From contig NW_023604861.1 of the NCBI RefSeq assembly GCF_014898055.3, positions 101,744,083-101,808,082 of the forward strand: DNA of 64,000 nucleotides, read 5' to 3'. The stretch is from Talpa occidentalis. Lineage: Eukaryota > Chordata > Mammalia > Eulipotyphla > Talpidae. The notes under the pieces were generated by a model, which made no database searches, had not been told where the DNA came from, and saw nothing but the letters and a program-made list of their open reading frames with translations. The position numbers and the translations under genes were made by a program. This document shows positions 46,379 to 59,394 of the stretch, one piece after another (the first letter of the stretch is position 1; each line of letters begins with the position of its first letter).

Positions 46379-48368
46379 CTAGAAAACTTCACATTCAGGG
46401 ACACACCAACTCTTTGACACGCTGCATGTGACTTTCACAGTTAAAAAAAAAAGTTTCTACATAGGTGAACAAATGACTTTTATAAGAACTATTTGCTGGA
46501 AAACGATACCATAAATATAACTACTCTTAAATCTCTGATTTACTACCTTCATTTATATATGCCATATTCCCAGCATCATATCAGCTTTATGTTTCAGCAA
46601 AAATTCTGGTACATAGGACCATTCGTTATCATGTTTAGTTCCATCTAAGAAACATCTTCTAGTAAAGGAAACTTTTCCCTTTTGAGTATTGAAGTTGCCT
46701 ATTGCCAAATTCCTTTTCTGCTATTAAAAACTTGAGTTTCTAAAGATGAGGCTACAATTCTTCCAGTCTGCCTAGTGTTCAAACTTTTGAAATAAGGAAA
46801 GCTATAGTGACCTGCTGATAAAGAAATCACTTATATAATTATCAAAAGCAATTTACCTTGATCTGTCATAGTATTCTTTTTAAGTCAGCTTCACTGGCTA
46901 CCAGGAAGAATGATCGATTTCAGCATTTCTCCCTAATATGCTTCTTAAAATACACAAAGCAAATAATCTATATGGTACAGAATCAAGGGAGTAGCAGATT
47001 TCAAAGATAATGGCTACTATGGGAACCTACACTTTTGAGGGTGTCTGCTTGTTCAGTGCTCCAAGCATGACATTTTCTATTTCAACTCCTCATTTTCTAT
47101 TTCAGCTCCTCACGTTGACTCCAGACTCGCAATTTAAGTAGAACTGTTTACTCAAGTATTTCACTATCAGTGGCTGGAATCAAAGTGTGTTAAATAGCTT
47201 GAAAACAATGAGCTACATAAACCTTTCTATCTTATATTTGGCTATAATACTTCAATTTTTTTAAATTATATTTTTCTCATTATTTTTATCCACAAAATAA
47301 AGAATATAGACAATAACTAGTGTAGAAGCAATCAAAGACTACAATTCTGAGTTCTAAATAACTCTTCCCTCATTTCCACTTTTACCTCTCAGAGGTTGAG
47401 AGGGTGTGTGTATGTTTACCTATGTAATTATTTTAAAAACAGAGTCATCTCCAAAAGCTTTACATTAGCCTGCTTCTTTAACCTAAAAATAAGAAAAAGA
47501 AATGAGTAAAAGAATTTAGAAAGTCTGCTTTAAAATTATTTTTGCAACAATAAAAATCAAACTTTTCCACTACCTTTTAATTGTAAAGGTTATAGTTAAT
47601 ACCATGTATTTTCATCATTTACCCAAAATCACAGTATGCCTACTTGGTTTCCTTTACAAGGCAATGAAGAACTTAATGCTCATGTGTGATACAGAATCTT
47701 ATTTTTTTATTTGTAGAAAAAAATGAACAAATCTCACTCCCCGTCAAGCTATCACAAGAAGTTAGGTAATAACAGGGAAAAATGCAAATCCTGAAGACAT
47801 CTAGTCATAACTCCAAATAGAAAACAATGAAAAAATATCCTTAGGTTTTGAAATCATCATATATAACACAGAAGTGCAAGAAAGCTATAGATTTCTTTCA
47901 TGTCATTTACAAGTTTAATGTTCTAAAACAGATTTTCCTCTAGGGAAAACTCATGACTGATTACTAAATTTAATTCCAAAACTCCTTTTCAGCTAGTCTA
48001 AGTAAGTGTGCTTAGTCTAAAACTATCCTTGAGAAACAGAGTTAGTTTTTATAGTACCGCAGGCGCTAGCCTAACACTGAGAACCACCACCTCCCTTTGA
48101 CACTACAGCTCCTCCCCTAGCAGTCCCTGTATTAATCTAAATGACTGCTCATTTTAAATGATATACTTTAGTAGATAAATATATGAAGACCAATCAGTCT
48201 TCCTAAGAATAAAATAGCTTAGCCTTTTGTATATCAAATCAGAATCTGGAAGATAAAAGAATGTACATTATTTTCAAATATACAAGCTATGTGCTAAAGT
48301 GAAAAAAAAAAATAAAACATCCTTTAATTCAAGCCAAAGTGCTGTCTGATGCATCCATGGGACGTATG

Positions 48369-48412
48369 CTAGGAGACAGGTCCTCCACGCTGAAGGTCTC
48401 GCCTGCCTGTTT
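48369..48412 (-). CDS. RNF149: RNF149 coding exon 7 (C-terminal 13 residues and stop)
   Basis: 44 coding nt after TTGTAG: the Glu codon completed by AA, then [13 protein letters not shown] and TAG (48371-48369). This matches the conserved AGRSD...HGGPIS ending of mammalian RNF149. The reading frame is set only by joining to exon 6, so a single-frame ORF scan would miss this exon. Confidence 0.88.
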
Positions 48413-51400
48413 CTACAACAAAGCACAAATGCCAGTGTTAGTCAGTTGACATATTCTGAATTTCAGCTACACAAGCACTCTACTTTTATTTAGAGATTAT
48501 AATTCAAGAAACAAATTACAGATGAAAAAGAATGACATTTATAAATGACAGGCAACCCATTCTAGAGGAATAGTCAACAAAAAATAAATACCTCCCTCAC
48601 AATATGAAGTTTTTCTAGTATTAGCTTAACCAAAATTAATCCGATCTTCGTGGTGCTATAAAGATGTAGTTTGAGTTGGAGGTATTAGAGTATTTATATA
48701 GCTATAGTCTGTTACTAAAAATGAAGTCCATCCATAGCGTATGATTTAAAGAAATTACTTGAACCCAGAATGTAGCCCTATGCAGCTATACGAAATCATC
48801 TGCTTACCTATTGAGTTTCATGTCCTAAGGAAAAAATAAGGTTACCAGCTGCATATAAATAACAGCAAAACATCTGAAGAACCTTTATCAAAATGTTATC
48901 ACTAATATGGTTTTCTAGTGCAGGACTGTCATTTTTCACTTTTCCTTTATGTTTTCCTGAATTTTATGTACTTAAGTTTCTTTCAACTACTGATAACATC
49001 ACTTTATTTTGCAAGTTGCAAGCTCTTTACCTAATAAGGCTGTGTTTTCCCCTGCATCTTCCTTAAAACTGGCATCACATTGCGGCACAGACTCACTAGT
49101 AGAAGACGATGGTAAGTTGGTCACATCACTTCTGTCCTCCTCTGGTACAGTAATATTCAAATTAGCAGCCGAAACACTTCCTGGGGTAGGTTCTGGAGGA
49201 GGGGTCTCAGGCCCATCCTCAAGCTCTAGCTTGAGAAGCAGAACAAAAGAAAATGCCTTTTCTAAGTAACATCGATCAAGGTTTATTATCTTTTGCTGAT
49301 AATTCACACAAAATATTTACTTTTATATACAGAATACATAGCAAAAAGTTTATCAGGGTCTTCTTCAGCATCAAAGACAATAAATTGCTTTCATAGAAAA
49401 TAAATTACTTCTCAAAAAGCAGTCTTTCAGGGCCTAAGCCTTTACTTTAAAAAGACATTTCCCCCCTTGATACAAGCAATGCCACCTTTTAAACTACTGA
49501 CAGAAAGTGAAGCTCTATTGCAAACACACTTTCCTACCTTCTTGGACAGAGATTATCTGCTGAGTACTTAAGGCTGTGAACATGAGCGGAAATTACTGCC
49601 TCAGACTGTCTCACTGACACTGGAGTTGAGCTGAGCAAGGATCTGAACCACAAAAGGCTACACAGGGGTTCAGATTGCTTTTGATTCACCTAAAAAGTAT
49701 CAATTTTGGCTCCTTCCTTATAGTCTATCAGCTGTCAATTTGCTTCCACTTACCCCCACATATCTCCCCTCCATGTGTTGCTTTAAAGAAAACAAGACAG
49801 TGAAAGTGGGGGGTATTCAGTGACCTTTTTTAATACCACAGGGGAGCGCTGGCTTGGCTTGTCACCTTTGCTTCAGGTGAAAACACTGTAGAGACATTCC
49901 CTCCCCTGTCTGGGTTCTCAGAGCCACGGGTGTGGCCATTCCATCAGAGTTCTAGAAGTCCCTCCCCATCTCTAGTATCAGGCGATACATTTTCTCTTGG
50001 TAACTGAACACCCCCAGAACACTGCTGACACTAAGCAACAAATCACGTGTTGCCATAACATCCAAGCTCCTGCTCCACCTACCCTAATCTGTTTTTCCAG
50101 GTAATCATTTTTGCCAAACTGAACTACCTTCCAGTCTGAGACCCCACATTCACACCACAGGTATGCCAATAACTTGTAATATACGGATCTGTCAAACAAA
50201 TCCTTTAACACCCAGCTCAGATGCCCCTCTAAAAATGCACCCGCTTTATCTTCCCACCTCCACCTGGCATAGTACGCTGCTCCTTCCTCTGTGTACTGCA
50301 CTGTCAATAAAGTGAAATCCCCACAAGTGGAAGGGATCTTATTTGTCTCCCCAGAGCCAAATTCAGATCCAGCACCTTAGACAGTATTCCTTTGACAAAT
50401 GCTTGTTGAATGAATGAAACAACAGACAAATGACACACCTAAGTGGTTTGAGGAGCAAATGCAAAGGCCTACTGGCAGCTCTCTCACTGTGGTCATTTTC
50501 TTGGAAATGAGAACTAGTTACTATGCCTGTGTGTCACAACTATTCATAAAATTCATTGGGGCAGGACCAATGGATCTAAAGAAAATGGCACACTTGTCAA
50601 AATCAAAAAAATTATGGGTAAGACAATTTCTTAGTTTGATTTACTATAGGTTTCTGTTATTCAAAACGAAACTACTTTCTGGGGATATACACTCTAGCTT
50701 TCTGAAATTAACATTCTAAGAAGCAATCCAACTTTACCTAAAATGAAATATCTTCATTTTTTAATATATGAAATATCTATGTAGATGTATATCCAACAAT
50801 AAAACTCTTGAAGATTAAAGTCTCAGTGCTAAAGTCAGTGAAATTCCTCTTACTCAGATTTTTAGAAATGAAAAGCAGGTTTAAAATTATTGACTAGTGG
50901 AAAAAATTCTAAATGCAGGAAAAGCTGGAAAAACAGGAAGATGGAAAACTTTGCCAAGGAAAACATCTGTCCAGCTCCCTGAACCCAATTGTTTAAAATG
51001 AGGTGCATCTAGTCTCTTGCTGGAGCAGAGAGAAGATAAGCCAAGTTTATTAGGAAAGCATGTTATGCCAGGCTGAAGAGTGCTACCATTATTAAAAACT
51101 ATGACTAGATACACAGAAACTATCTAGATATCAGAGTAGATGAGATTTTAGTAAGACAGTCTTGAATGCTGACCTTTCTCCACTGTGTGCCTACAGGGAT
51201 CACATTCAGGAACTCACACCTGAAAACAGTAACTCCCTGAAATTGCACTGGCTAAGGCAGTGGTCTCTCATCTGTCTTTTGAAGACATGCTGAGCTTGAA
51301 GATAAAGGGAGACTTGGAGCAGACCTGAGGCCTTAAGGGCTTTTATAGCTTTAAGCTGCATAAAATGATTATCTTAAAAATATCTCTTTGTAATTTCTAA

Positions 51401-54400
51401 CTCTGTACTAAACTTTATCAATAATTCTAAAAATGTTTAGCAAAAAGAATATATTTGGGGGCCTCCCTGGTGGCGCAGCGGTTGAGCGCCGGGTTGCAAA
51501 GCTGCCCGCAGCCTCTGCAACACCGGTTCGATCCCCAGCTGTTCCCCGACCGCCAGGCGAGGGTCCCACATGGTGTGACAGACCTCTCCTGCTGCCCGCT
51601 GCTCCCCTCAGCAGTGTACTTCGGTCCTTCTGCCTGCTCTGCTCCTGCTCTGGCTCTGGTGAATTCTCTCACCTCCCCGCACTTCTGACTGTACCCAGTG
51701 CTTGTATAAATAAATAAATAAATAAATCTTAAAAGAAAAAAAAAATTGTCTTAAAAAAAAAGAATATATTTGACATTTAAATTATGTTTTTCAAAGTTCT
51801 TTATCTCAAAATGGTTTACTATTTAATCAAGAATACCTGAAGGTATTAGTAGAGTATATGAAGACTCAAAAAACAAAATATCTAACAATCTAAAAGATCT
51901 GGGTGTTTTTCCCCTTTCTGTCCCCAATTCTGGACAGGAGAATTAAATAACTTGGATCCTGGAATTAAGCAAACTTGTGTTTGAAAACCAATGCCCCATT
52001 AACGGGCTGTGTGACTTTAGGTGAGTTACTTAGCTTCTCTAAGCTCAGTTTCTAGTTAGTAAAATAGGAATAGTAATGGCACTTACCTCAAGAATGGCTG
52101 GGAGAGTTAAATGGAATGATGTGTGCGAGGCATTTAGCACATGGCTAGTATAACCATGTTCTCTCTTATTTTTTGTCTGTTTTCTGAAAAGGTTCTATGG
52201 CCATATTAAGTATCACAAACTGATAGAACAAATCAATGCAGGGCTAATTTTCCAGCAGTATTTGATTTTGAAGCCCAGGAATTGGGAGAAGTGGTGTCAA
52301 AAGGGTTGGCGTCGGTTTCCTCATATATAAAATGTGCGCCTTGAGTCAGAAAATATGACGCTCCTTTCATTTCAAACATTTTATAGTTCTTGTTTATATA
52401 AAACTGACTAGATATATACATTCTACACTGTAGTACACCAGAATATAATTACTCTGAATAATTACAAACTATGAGGAAACATCTAGTATGTTATTCTAAA
52501 CTTAACAAATTTAGTTCATTTTTTGGAATGTCTTAATTTTTTAATAAAGAGGCAAATTTCTTCAGAGAACCACAAGGATATCGGAGGAACACTGAGTTCA
52601 TTCCTCTTGCCTCTGGCCAGTAATGAAATTGAATCACTCAGGAAGAACCGGGGCAGAGATTGAATATAAACAAAAATGTAACAAACCCAATATCCCAGGG
52701 CTTTGATGACATCAAGTTTACACATTGGACACGTGCGGTGATCCAAAAGCCATGGGTCAATGCATATTCTATGAAAAATATGCCTAAAAAAATTAAGTAT
52801 GTGTTAATGTTTTAAAATAAATGTTTATTCTTATAAAGGAAATAACACACTCATCCTCTCATTACAAGTTAACTTCTGTCAAATCAACATTCTAGTCTAT
52901 TCACTTACCCTAAATAATATTTTATTTTCTACATTAAACAGAATCTGGCACTTGCATTCAACCTCATGCTAGGTTCCATTTGTATGTGCCTTTGTAAGTG
53001 ACTTGAAGGCCTCCTGGTCATAAATGTAGCATAAGTAAACCAATAACAGAAATAGCTAATCCTAAACTCATAATCTTAAATAAATTCATAAAACTATTCA
53101 AATGTAAGGAGAACAATTTAACAGATTGTCTTGGGTTGTGGGCTTAAAACCTTATTTTCTATTTACTTATTTTTGCACATACTACATTTTTCAATAACTA
53201 TCAAATGAAAAAAAGATCCTTATGTATTTTCGTCTTTTACTACCTTAGTAAAGCTTTTCCTCTCATGATAAATCTATGTTTTCAAGGCATGAAGAAGATC
53301 AGAATGAACAGTCTGAGTTATGGGCTCAAACACCAGGTTGTGTGACTCAATGCTGTGACTTTCATGGCGCTCCTTAACCTCTTGGCACCTACACCACAGG
53401 CCATTCTGAGCAGCAAACATGTCATGTGCTTACCACCAAGTTGGGCACAGTTGTTCATTATTACTGGTGTTGTCTGAGGCCTCTTATTCAAATCAGAATC
53501 TGCTAGTGCAGCTAATAATAACACCTAATTACATCACAGTCTACTTAAGCCTAGCTTTTGCTCTTTCCATTCTCAAACTGAAACCAACTGACCCAAAGGA
53601 GCAATTTTCACAAAAACACTAAAGAAACATGTTGGCTTTATTGGCAAATTTGTTAAATAAGTGCAGGGGGAAATGGGGGAGGAAGGTAACAAGGAGACCA
53701 GGAAATGTGTGCACACGTCTACTTGTAAGGGTCAAGGACAAAAGCTGTCATGCTATGGCTGGTGCTATAAAGAGAAATTAGCTTCACAGGCTCACTTGTA
53801 CAGCATCTCAAGCAGCATTTTTAAAGCAAGAAGATTTGCCTTCAACTAGTCTAGAATAAAAATTCTTTTCTATTTTAGTAATTCTCTACAGGAACACAGT
53901 CAACCTACCGTGACCTGATTCATTAAATACCCACCATAGCAATCCCACATAAATGCCTGTAGTTTATCTTAATTCAAAAAAAATCTTGTTGCCCGAGTCA
54001 TTTATTTATTTCCTCCACAGAACTATTGACAATTTAATCTACTATACATTAAAGTACTTTAAAGCAATCATTACATATTATATATTAACTTGTAACTTCT
54101 AATACGTGTGAAGTATCATTTAAACTGATCAACTTAAGACATATAAATTTGTACCCCCTTCTGCTAAAGAGCAACTCTGGGAAAAACTTTCAAATAAGCC
54201 ATTATTAAAAAGAAAATCAGGACCCTCCCTGGTGGCACAACAGGTTAAGTCTCAGCACTATGAGGCTATCGCCAGCCACTGCAGCACAAGTTTGTATTAC
54301 ATTACAGTCAGGGAGCTGACCCACATGGTGTAGCAGGCCTTCCCTGTCTCACCTGCTGCTCCCCTCAGCAGTGTATTTCAGTCAATCCACCTGTTCTGTT

Positions 54401-57400
54401 CCCCACTCTGTCTCTGGTGAATCCTCTCACCCACACACCTCTGTCCTACACCCCAGCTCTTGTATGCATAAATAAATCTTAAAAAAAAAAAAACACCATA
54501 ATTTCTTGTTGCTAAAAAAAGAAAAAAATTTAAAAACTCTGTGTAACCAGAGTAAAAGGAGAAATATTTTACACAATTCCCCAAAGAGCGTAAATCTAGT
54601 GTGTAAATAACAGTAAGCCCCTGCCATCCTCTGACCCACTTTCTGCTCTCTTCCTGCACCCTGTCACATTTGTCTCCTTATTTCTAAAAGCATACCTGTT
54701 GCTTCACTAAATGTATAAGGTAATTCCAAAATTCTAATGAAGCCTTGCTTACAAGGCTAAAAATCAATCTATGTCAAAGATATACAATGGGTCTCAACGG
54801 TCACCTTAAGTCTCCCAAGCAAAGAAATTTTCAAGTAATACAATACAGGTAACCTTGAAGAGCTCAAGTCTCTTTTCTAAGAGACTCAATGATCATGAAA
54901 ATATCACACGACAGCAAGGCTTTCATGTAATAAGGGAAACATAACACTTTTGTAAGAAACCTTTTAAGTAATTTTTAATATCTCAGGAGGTTAAAAAGAA
55001 AACGTACTTGCATGGCAGAATTCTGATAACATCCTTTACTTTAAAATTTTCAATACACACTGCACAATTTTCAACATCAATATCGATTCCCTGTAAAAAC
55101 AAGAAAAAGGAATTTTTGACATCCATGTGACACAGTATACTCTCAGTAAAACTCACCACATCCTGGGTAAACAGTAAATTCTGTTCTGTACTGGTACAAC
55201 CTGAAGTAAATACAGATGATTTCTACTTAGTGTTTCCTTTTTACCACTATTAAGAGGTCATTTACAGAACATGGCTGATAGTTTTAGCATTAGGATATAG
55301 CTACAATAATTTAAATAATTCATACTACCCATTTAAATTTTACTTTGTTCTACATAGGAAATTCAGCAATATGTCCTTAATTATAATTTGATAAATGTGG
55401 TATAAACTAAAAAAAAAATGAAATAGCTGACTGAAAAGGAAAAAAATTCATTGTTTACCTAATCACACGAGCAGTATTTAAGCACTAGGCTAGTGTTTGC
55501 TTTTTTTTTTTTTTAAGAGTTCATATTTTAAGGGCTGTAGATATGCAAATTCCTGTTTCATTGCAATAAAATAAATCGTAAACATAAAACTTAGGAAGAG
55601 GATGAATATTTAACAAACTACTTGTTTCCTGGTATCATTAAAAACAAAAACAAAAGCAGTTTCATTAGAATTTGCTGAAAGAATAGTCATGCCTTCAATA
55701 TGTGAAAATGTGAAGGGCTAAATGTCTGAAAATAATCACCTTTAGTGTTGAAAGAATTAAAAACTGAAATAAGTTAACATTTTCATCTATGGGATTAAGG
55801 AAAGTAAAAAGAAACAAAAGTTGCTGGAGTGGAAGCAGTCTTGTGACAAAAATTTCCACTTCTAAGAATGTACGGACCCAGACACTTTGAAGGATGTCAG
55901 CCCTCACCAAAGCAGGTGGGGTCACAGTGATCAACTGACCCAACACAGACAAATAACACGCCGCTTCCCAGAATTCTGGGATGGGGAGGCAGGGGCTATT
56001 AATCAACATCTGCATGTGCCTGAGACTTGAGATAGTTAATTTTATGGAACTCAGCTAACACATATCCTTATATAATGGTTTAAAAATATATTTAGCCCTG
56101 TGTATAACTTGTTAATAAACAGGCAGTAAAAGCTGATTTTATATGCATATATTGCTATCAAAGACTATTAGAACTTTGTAAGAACATTTAACATTATATG
56201 TTACAACAGAGACAAATATTATCAGTTACTTATCATATGCTGTGCAGGAATGACAAAATAATATTTAAAGTCCCTAGTGGTTTGCAAGCTTATATGCTAC
56301 TGTGAAGGAGTCCACCAGAAAAATGAGCAAACAAGCAGACTCCTGAACCAAATAAAATGCAGATTTAAGAAAGCAGAAAAGAGAAAGAAAAATATTATTT
56401 TTCTATACATAGCATCACCAGAAAATCCACATATATTTGAACATATGGATATACCTCATGGACCATTTACAGATCCTCTTTTTAACTACTGTACAACTCT
56501 CATAAAAATAGTCCGTAAAAGCAAATTTTCAAAAATGTTCTGTAATGGGTAAAGGACAATATCAATTAAGTTCTCAAAGACTCAGTTCAGTAAATTAAAC
56601 GCATGAATCTATGGCTTCTCACTTGTAAAAACTGAGATTTCTGCTCTGGAGAACATAATAAAGGTTTCTAGAGGAACATGAAAATACATGCTTGTCCAGT
56701 CACCGACACAATGAATGCACATGGAGCCTGTCAGGCGCTCCTGGCGACTCACTGATGTGTACATCAGATACTCATCTTAAGTCCTGAGATGCAATTTTTT
56801 TTTAACTTTTTCTGTTCAATACATCCACACAGAAAGAAACCAATTAGTCCTTTGAGCAAACTACTCCACTTTAAGTGTTACTACAATGGAAAAAGTATTG
56901 AGGAAGGAATGGCCACCAACAATCCAATTCCAAGAATATCAATATAAAGTATATCACATAAACCATTAATAGCAAAGTGTTACAAATCAAAAGTCTGTTT
57001 TTAATGAGTGCTATTTCTGTTTTAATCCTTTATGTTGGTCAGAGGAAGAGAGAGTATTGTTAAGTACAGTTTAACTATTTTCCTTTTAGGGTATATAAGC
57101 TCTAAGCACCCGAGGTTCTAAATCAGAGATTTTCCTTTCCCAAATATGCTTAAAACTGGTATAATTCTGACCTTTTAAGCCTCAGATTGGGCCATGTCAA
57201 AATGTTTCTTTTTAAAAACAGTAGTTTTAAAAACAATATTTCTTCTCTTCTTCACAAATCCCAGTTAGTATTTTCTCCCTGTAACTATGGGACTCAAAGA
57301 GGATGGACAGGTAATTTTAGACTTAACAGATATAAATTTAAAGTATCAGGGTATATGGCATAAACTGAGCTCTATGGCTTCTTTAAGAGTTACTTGTGTC

Positions 57401-59229
57401 TGGCCAAAAGGTAAGACTTACTTGAATGATGGACATGTCTGTGCTGTCTAGAATGGTAGCACCAGCCAGTGCAACCATCTGAGCATTTGAAATGTAATTA
57501 ATGTGACTGACAAACGGAGTTCTAAGTTTAACTGAATTCATTTAAATTCACATAGTGATCAGAGGTTACCCTACCAGGCAGGACAGGTCTAGAAAGCTCT
57601 TCACATATAAAATTGACTCTTTCTGCCAACCCTTTCTTAGAATGACCACGCACATAAAATTAGTCCTAATTCAATCCAGCCAAAACTCTACACATTTATT
57701 AACACTGTGATTTTAGCAAACTGGAAGGCATTACTTAGATTACATAAACAGACATATTCTAGTCTAAACCCTTCCCCCCCCCCAAAAAAAAATTACCTTT
57801 TCTCCATGCTTTACAGTATGAAGTGGAAGTTGGCCAATAACTTTCTTTGTTTCTTTTCTGTGGCTCTTAGGTAGGAAAAATATTAAAATTTTTTAAATCA
57901 CTATTTAAAAAATTCATTGTTTAGTCATAGTTAAGCAAACTTATGAAAATTTCATTTAAAGTTAAACTACAATGAAACCAAATTTTTAAGTCACCATTTA
58001 AATCTCAATGCATAGAACAGTCACATGTAACTTAAGAGCTGTTCGATAAAGAATACTTATTTTCAATTCCATGTCTGAAGAAGAAAACAATTCTTATGTC
58101 TAAAGCATTAAGTTGAGGCTAGGAGTAGCACACACTCAATCCGTTAACATCTCTAAAAGGAAAGAGGCTTCTTACTCCTCAGAGAGACCACAATCCAAAA
58201 ATGATTATTTACCACCTACAAAAACCAGGAAGCTGGACTTTTCAAGACAACAGAGGTAAGTGTGAAATTTAAAAGCCTGCCTTTTAAAGCTGACTCTTTC
58301 AACTGCTTTCCTTTTTGCTGTTCCTGAAATCGTATGTTTCAGCACATAAACAGCTTTGAAAATGGCTCCACTCTGGCGACAGGGAAGCCCTCCCATTCTG
58401 CTCCTCATCTTGGTGACCAGGGTTCTCTTTTTAAATACCAGGTTCCTTGTCCCTCATGCCTTTCTGTCATTCCTTTATGTCTATAAAAGGACAAACGTTA
58501 TCTGTAGGAGCAAAACATGCAAAGAATGACCCTGGCTTAAAAGGTATCCTATGTCTCACAAAATTGAAAATTTAATATATTCTAATTAAAAAATTATTTT
58601 TAGGCCTCCCTGGTGGTGCAAGGGGTTAAGACACAACCTATGAAGCCATCCGCAGCCACTGAGGCAAGAGTTCAATCCCCAGCCAGGGAGCTACCTACAT
58701 GGTGCGGCAGACCTCTCCTGTCTCACCCGCTGCTCCCCTCAGCAGTGTATTTCAGTCAATCTGCCTGTTCTGTTCCCTGCTCTATCTCTAGTGAATCCTC
58801 TTACCTCCCCACCACCTCTGGCCTATACCCCAGTTCTTGCATGCATGCATAAATAAAACTTTAAAAAATTTTTTTTAAATAATATTAATACTTAAATATT
58901 ATGAATGAAAATGAAACTTAAGAATATTTACGGACTATCTTTTAAGAAGTGAAATTAAAAAGAGATATGCATCATTACCTGACTTCCAAACTGAGAGCCA
59001 GTATATAGGAAACGCTGTATATAGTAAAATATTAGCCAGGCTAATGAGATAATCATCATGGTGATGAAAGCGATGGCGACAAACACCACAGACTGACTAC
59101 TGATGAATTCCTGTACGTGACGCGTGCCGACCTTTATAGTCATATTGACTGGAATCCCTTTTTGCACCAGATCCAAAATTTCTCTTCCTTTTTGGTAGCT
59201 AACCATGATGACGACTATATTTCCTGTTC
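48369..59229 (-). CDS. RNF149: RNF149, RING finger protein 149, membrane E3 ubiquitin ligase (partial: lacks exon 1)
   Basis: Coding exons on the minus strand: 59229-58979, 57865-57797, 55090-55008, 52783-52687, 49229-49031, 48412-48369. All junctions are GT-AG and in frame. They encode the last 246 residues; human RNF149 is about 400 aa. In order: the end of the PA domain ([15 protein letters not shown]), a transmembrane helix ([20 protein letters not shown]), and a complete RING-H2 finger with C-x2-C-x14-C-x1-H-x2-H-x2-C-x10-C-x2-C spacing. An acidic, Ser/Pro-rich cytoplasmic tail ends in GGPVS. The family (GRAIL/RNF13-like PA-TM-RING) consists of endosomal or secretory-pathway E3 ligases. 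Signal peptide and most of the PA domain should be in exon 1, beyond 64,000. The gene is convergent with CNOT11, as in other mammals. Confidence 0.95.
49031..49229 (-). CDS. RNF149: RNF149 coding exon 6 (acidic C-terminal tail)
   Basis: 199 nt encoding [20 protein letters not shown] through [20 protein letters not shown] to GENTALL. It aligns with the tail of other mammalian RNF149 proteins ([17 protein letters not shown] is conserved), while the first half diverges freely. I placed the start at TCTCAAG|CTAGAG because it keeps phase 0 with exon 5; an AG four bases later would break the frame. The donor is TTATTAG|GTAAAG. If this last intron were retained, the protein would end shortly after with [10 protein letters not shown]. 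Confidence 0.85.
51458..51756 (+). mobile_element. tRNA-derived SINE (younger subfamily) in RNF149 intron
   Basis: GGGGCCTCCCTGGTGGCGCA head, near-consensus body, and a repeated AAAT-rich tail. 16-bp target duplication AAAAAGAATATATTTG at 51442-51457 and 51757-51772. Antisense to RNF149. Confidence 0.94.
51945..52150 (+). repeat. MIR element in RNF149 intron
   Basis: GGCTGTGTGACTTTAGGTGA then GTTACTTAGCTTCTC and AAAATAGGAATAGTAATGGC follow the MIR consensus across its core. Confidence 0.85.
52687..52783 (-). CDS. RNF149: RNF149 coding exon 5 (second half of RING-H2)
   Basis: 97 nt encoding (K)[20 protein letters not shown] then [12 protein letters not shown]. It supplies the two His and the last three Cys ligands of the C3H2C3 RING; the PW motif around the E2-binding surface is intact. 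The acceptor is a T-rich tract ending TTTAG|GCATAT; the donor TGG|GTTTGT is weaker than consensus. Confidence 0.95.
53295..53400 (+). repeat. MIR-like fragment in RNF149 intron
   Basis: GGGCTCAAACACCAGGTTGT then GTGACTCAATGCTGTGAC and CTTAACCTCTTGGCACC resemble the MIR core. Degraded. Confidence 0.5.
54214..54493 (+). mobile_element. tRNA-derived SINE (older subfamily) in RNF149 intron
   Basis: GGACCCTCCCTGGTGGCACA head and CATAAATAAATCTTAAAAAA tail. The target duplication is not clear. Confidence 0.88.
55008..55090 (-). CDS. RNF149: RNF149 coding exon 4 (first half of RING-H2)
   Basis: 83 nt encoding [20 protein letters not shown] then VIRILPC and two bases of Lys. It carries the first zinc-ligand Cys pair (CAVC) and the third Cys. 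Acceptor TTTTTACAG|GGAATC; donor TGCAA|GTACGT. Confidence 0.95.
57447..57550 (-). repeat. Possible DNA-transposon fragment in RNF149 intron 3
   Basis: GTCTGTGCTGTCTAGAATGG then TAGCACCAGCCAGTGC and GCATTTGAAATGTAATTAAT resemble a common decayed mammalian MER-type repeat. Name not assigned. Confidence 0.45.
57797..57865 (-). CDS. RNF149: RNF149 coding exon 3
   Basis: 69 nt, exactly 23 codons, phase 0 at both ends: [20 protein letters not shown] then GEK. This is the basic juxtamembrane cytosolic linker between the transmembrane helix and the RING finger. Acceptor CCTAAG|AGCCAC; donor GAAAAG|GTAATT. Confidence 0.93.
58602..58880 (+). mobile_element. tRNA-derived SINE (older subfamily) in RNF149 intron 2
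   Basis: AGGCCTCCCTGGTGGTGCAA head and ATAAATAAAACTTTAAAAAA tail. It lies about 100 bases past the RNF149 exon 2 donor side of the intron and is antisense to the gene. Confidence 0.88.
58979..59229 (-). CDS. RNF149: RNF149 coding exon 2 (PA domain end and transmembrane helix)
   Basis: 251 nt. The acceptor is TTTCCCACAG|GAACAGG and the donor CAG|GTAATG. It encodes (G)[20 protein letters not shown], the conserved [14 protein letters not shown] stretch, and the hydrophobic helix [20 protein letters not shown] followed by [17 protein letters not shown]. The first two bases complete a Gly codon from an exon 1 outside the window. Phase 0 at the 3' end. Confidence 0.95.
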
Positions 59230-59394
59230 CTGTGGGAAAGGAGAAAATCAATATAAAGAACACAAAATAAGATACAAATAAATATAACATAAATGAACGT
59301 TACGGCTTAGCCATGTAGAAACATCTGAAAATTTCAATAAAATGGGTATTTTTTAAGGAAAAGATAAATTAACAAAACTGATCCCTAAAGAAAA

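Larger units (their letters stand above)
44670..48368 (-). other. RNF149: RNF149 3' UTR / downstream transcribed region (extent uncertain)
   Basis: After the RNF149 stop no further coding sequence is seen on the minus strand. AATAAA hexamers on this strand occur at 47711-47706, 45646-45641, 45251-45246 and 44675-44670. The lowest would place the 3' end about 1.1 kb from the CNOT11 3' end. The stretch is almost free of SINEs, unlike the introns, consistent with transcribed UTR. It contains SNORD89 and a 12-bp hairpin. Possible splice sites flank the snoRNA (donor GGCAG|GTAATA at 46277/46276; acceptor-like TGTACTTTAAG near 45,936), so part may be intronic in some transcripts. Confidence 0.5.
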
